A stretch of DNA of 64,000 bases, taken from the NCBI GenBank assembly GCA_905250885.1, contig CAJNOQ010000060.1:22820-86819 (forward strand), read 5' to 3'. Numbering within the stretch: the first letter of the stretch is position 1; each line of letters starts with the position of its first letter. Origin of the DNA: Didymodactylos carnosus (taxonomy: Eukaryota; Rotifera; Eurotatoria; Philodinida; Philodinidae). Below are positions 61,736-64,000 of this stretch, piece after piece. Made by a program: the position numbers and the translations under genes. The notes below the pieces were generated by a model. It saw only the letters and a program-made list of their open reading frames with translations. It was not told where the DNA came from and did not search any database.

Positions 61736-62515
61736 AATCTTGAATTAATTTCTAGTTTATAGAAAATCAACCGAAAAATCGCCGGGGATTTTCTAGTTTA
61801 TAGAAATTCCTCGACGAATTTTCAGCTTTCTAGTAAATGTTGATTTTCTACTTTATAGAAAATCGACTCGATTTTCTATAAAGGTGGAGAAGCGCTGAGG
61901 ATTTTCTATAAACTGGAAAATCGTCGGCGATTTTCTAGAAAATGGAAATTTGCCCAGGACTAGACCAAATACTTATTCATTTTTTTGTTTTGCAATCAGT
62001 GTAGGTATAAAAGCGTCACGTAAAGACACTCATATTACACTTAAATCAACTTTGACAGTTTCTACTTTAGATCATAATTCTGCCTATGCCAGCAAGAATT
62101 TTCATTTTGGCAGAGACAGTGGTCGTGGGAAGTTTCTGTATGAGGGTCCGAAAATCGGAGGCGTTCACCAGAAATTTCTCAAAAGCATGAGCGGGGTCAA
62201 CTCCCCATACAGCCTGGTCGCGCTGCCACTCGGTGCACACACAAGGAATTTCCAGTTTATAGAAAATCAAAAAGAAATTTCTACTTTTTTGAAAATTATT
62301 TATGGAAATTCAACGGCGATTTTCTAACAAACTGGAAATTCAAAGAGGAATTTTCAGATGCTTGAAAATTATTTATAGAAATTCAACGAGGATTTTCTAG
62401 TTTGTTGGAAATTCGATTTTCTATAAACTAGAAATTCCTTGGTGAATTTCCATAGTTATTCTTTGAAATTCGCCGAGCATTTTCCATAAATAATTTCCAA
62501 CCTTACACTGTATGC
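61736..62515. repeat. Interspersed repeat, copy A (780 bp)
   Basis: Begins near CACTGTAATCTTGAATTAAT and ends near CATAAATAATTTCCAACCTT, then ACACTG. The ends are imperfect inverted repeats (CACTGTAA against CAGTGTAA complement). The interior is built of short units such as GATTTTCTAGTTTATAGAAA in both orientations. A GC-richer segment at about 62090-62250 with an open frame interrupts the pattern and is missing from copy B. No transposase is recognised; a MITE-like element is likely. Confidence 0.65.
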
Positions 62516-62747
62516 ATTTCTGTCGACTGTGAAATTGCGATTTCCATAATATTTTTATAAGATTCTTATTAAAAAAGTATAAGAATTTTTTATAAGATTG
62601 GATCTCTAGGGCTATTATTCTACCTAATAAAGCTTAACCATTGTTATTCCTTGTGTTTATTAATAATATTTCCACATAATTTCCTGTCTCGACAACCATC
62701 TCACTTTTTTGCCGATGATATTTTTCTCCTTAACCCTGTACGCCGTA
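62516..62747. other. Spacer between repeat copies
   Basis: AT-rich spacer with TTATAAGATTCTTATT-like motifs matching those left of copy A. No gene. Confidence 0.4.
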
Positions 62748-63097
62748 ATCTTGAATTAATTTCCAGTTTATAGAAAATCATCGGGGATTTTCTAGTTAAT
62801 AGAAATTCCTCTCCTTAATATAAATAATTTCCAAGGATCTGGAAATTCGATTTTGATTTTCTATAAGAAAGTCAAAAAGAAATTTCTGCTTTCTTGAAAA
62901 TTATTTATGGAAGAAGGATTTTCTACCAAACTGAAAAGTCAACAGCGATTTTCTGACAAACTGAAAAATCAAGAAGGATTTTCTAGATTGTTGAAATTCG
63001 ATTTTTTATAAACTAAAAAATCCTCGGGGAATTCCCATATACACTCTTTGAAAATCGCCGAGCATTTTCCATAAATAATTTTCAGCCTTCCAGTGTA
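62748..63097. repeat. Interspersed repeat, copy B (350 bp)
   Basis: Shares its start (CGTAATCTTGAATTAATTTC) and end (CGAGCATTTTCCATAAATAA) with copy A in the same orientation, but lacks the central GC-rich segment and much of the left half. It is diverged by many substitutions, so the pair is old. Same unit structure of TTTTCTA/TAGAAAA blocks. Confidence 0.65.
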
Positions 63098-64000
63098 GTT
63101 AATTTCTGAAATTCGATTAATGCACAAAACGAACTTGATATCATGTCTGAGTAGTGTGCAATAAAAACCTGGTTAAGCTAAACATTGATAAGTGTTATTT
63201 CATGCCCTTTTTTACAATGAAGCCGGCGCCAAATTCTGTTGTTCAACTATTGCTCAATGCAGAAGTTTCATGAATCTAAACTCTAACACAATTTCAGCCA
63301 CAAATAGTACTACACGTTGACAGACATTATAAGTAGCCTTTCATACTTATATATATAACAAGTTTTTAGTATTAATTATTGAGTATACAGAATAGAGTGT
63401 TTGCCACAGGAGTAGAGTATTGCGGGATCGAGACTGGAGAAAAAAGTTTTACGAGATCGGGATAGGGATTGGAGAAAAGATCGAGATCGAGATTTTCGCT
63501 CTGTATATATGACACACAGAAAACCAAAGCCGTCAAAAACCGAGCCGAATGATATACCTTTTTATCCTGTTCGACCACGTTCATTTTTTTTGAATTTTCA
63601 CGTCGAAAAATTGCTGAGATTGTCACCAAAAAATGAAAGTCAACGAAAAATTTCGAAATATATATCTTTCGACTCAGTTTTCGACGTTAATTCCAAATAT
63701 GATATTTTTATTGCATAAAAAGTGAGTTCTGATAGAGAAAATAGTGAATTCCGATAGAGGTAGAATTCCGATTTTTTCGCTCCTGATTCCGAACAAATGT
63801 ACTTTCTCAGGAATGAAACATCAAGGCCAATCGAATGGAACAAGAATCAGAGTACCATGTCTTACGAGGGAATCTCTTGAGGTTATAAATCGCTTTTGAA
63901 CTCGGACTACTTGTATCTTGTAGACCTCAGTGAGTAGTGAAATACCCTAAGTTGGTTCATCCCCATGGTGCTTTGTTGCTGAGATATTGAATTTTTAGTC
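63098..64000. other. Window end, no gene recognised
   Basis: GATCGAGAT-rich sequence (63420-63500) and GAATTCCGAT repeats (63725-63775) suggest further repeat debris. A possible MITE from 63407 was tested and lacks a target duplication. No exon could be supported. Confidence 0.4.

Noticed and set aside
61950-62327. 125-codon frame on the plus strand
   Set aside because: Lies within repeat copy A and includes repeat units; no recognisable domain.
63399-63793. MITE with CAGGAG ends
   Set aside because: Flanking octamers GTTTGCCA and ATTCCGAA do not match and the TIR similarity is short.

Overview
The window reads as nuclear DNA of a small, AT-rich invertebrate. Genes are split by many short GT-AG introns, mostly 50-100 bp, and encode metazoan proteins (TTC39, CCDC87, SMN, USP16/45, ARGLU1, a Rab, SLC10 carriers, CPAP/SAS-4, SNX8). 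Codon and base use, tiny introns, close same-strand gene pairs with splice acceptors before the downstream ATG, and scattered decayed DNA transposons suggest a bdelloid rotifer of Rotaria or Adineta type. That placement is inference. No bacterial genes, CRISPR arrays, rRNAs or convincing tRNAs were seen.

Layout. 1-2.4 kb: gene-free, with a complete 489-bp MITE carrying an exact 8-bp target duplication. 2.4-4.05 kb (-): coiled-coil/propeller-like protein of unknown function. 4-9.5 kb: gene-free, with a decayed zinc knuckle, a second hAT-type MITE and a Mutator-like relic. 9.5-10.3 kb (+): small coiled-coil protein. 11.3-19.8 kb (-): CCDC87-like gene followed after 169 bp by a TTC39-like gene. 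20.3-24.0 kb (+): SMN without a Tudor domain, followed after 187 bp by a USP16/45-type deubiquitinase. 27.2-28.6 kb (-): ARGLU1. 31.8-32.6 kb (+): Rab GTPase. 35.2-39.7 kb (-): tandem pair of SLC10-type carriers. 40.9-46.8 kb (-): the body of CPAP/SAS-4. 49.4-52.3 kb (-): RING/TRIM-like gene. 55.3-57.0 kb (-): exons best explained as the N-terminal part of the same CPAP gene, which would place the RING gene inside an 8.4-kb CPAP intron. 58.0-61.1 kb (+): SNX8 with an EH-like N-terminus. 61.1-64 kb: two diverged copies of an AT-rich repeat.

The genes form no single pathway. Several serve cilia and centrioles (CPAP, probably CCDC87), RNA handling (SMN, ARGLU1), ubiquitin (USP, RING) and membrane traffic or transport (Rab, SNX8, SLC10). 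Exon models for recognised genes were built by hand; exon phases were checked and total lengths are multiples of three. UTR ends cannot be fixed from sequence alone. The most distinctive points are the Tudor-less, intronless SMN, the shortened CPAP G-box, the proposed nested gene, and four target-duplicated or probable hAT-type MITEs.
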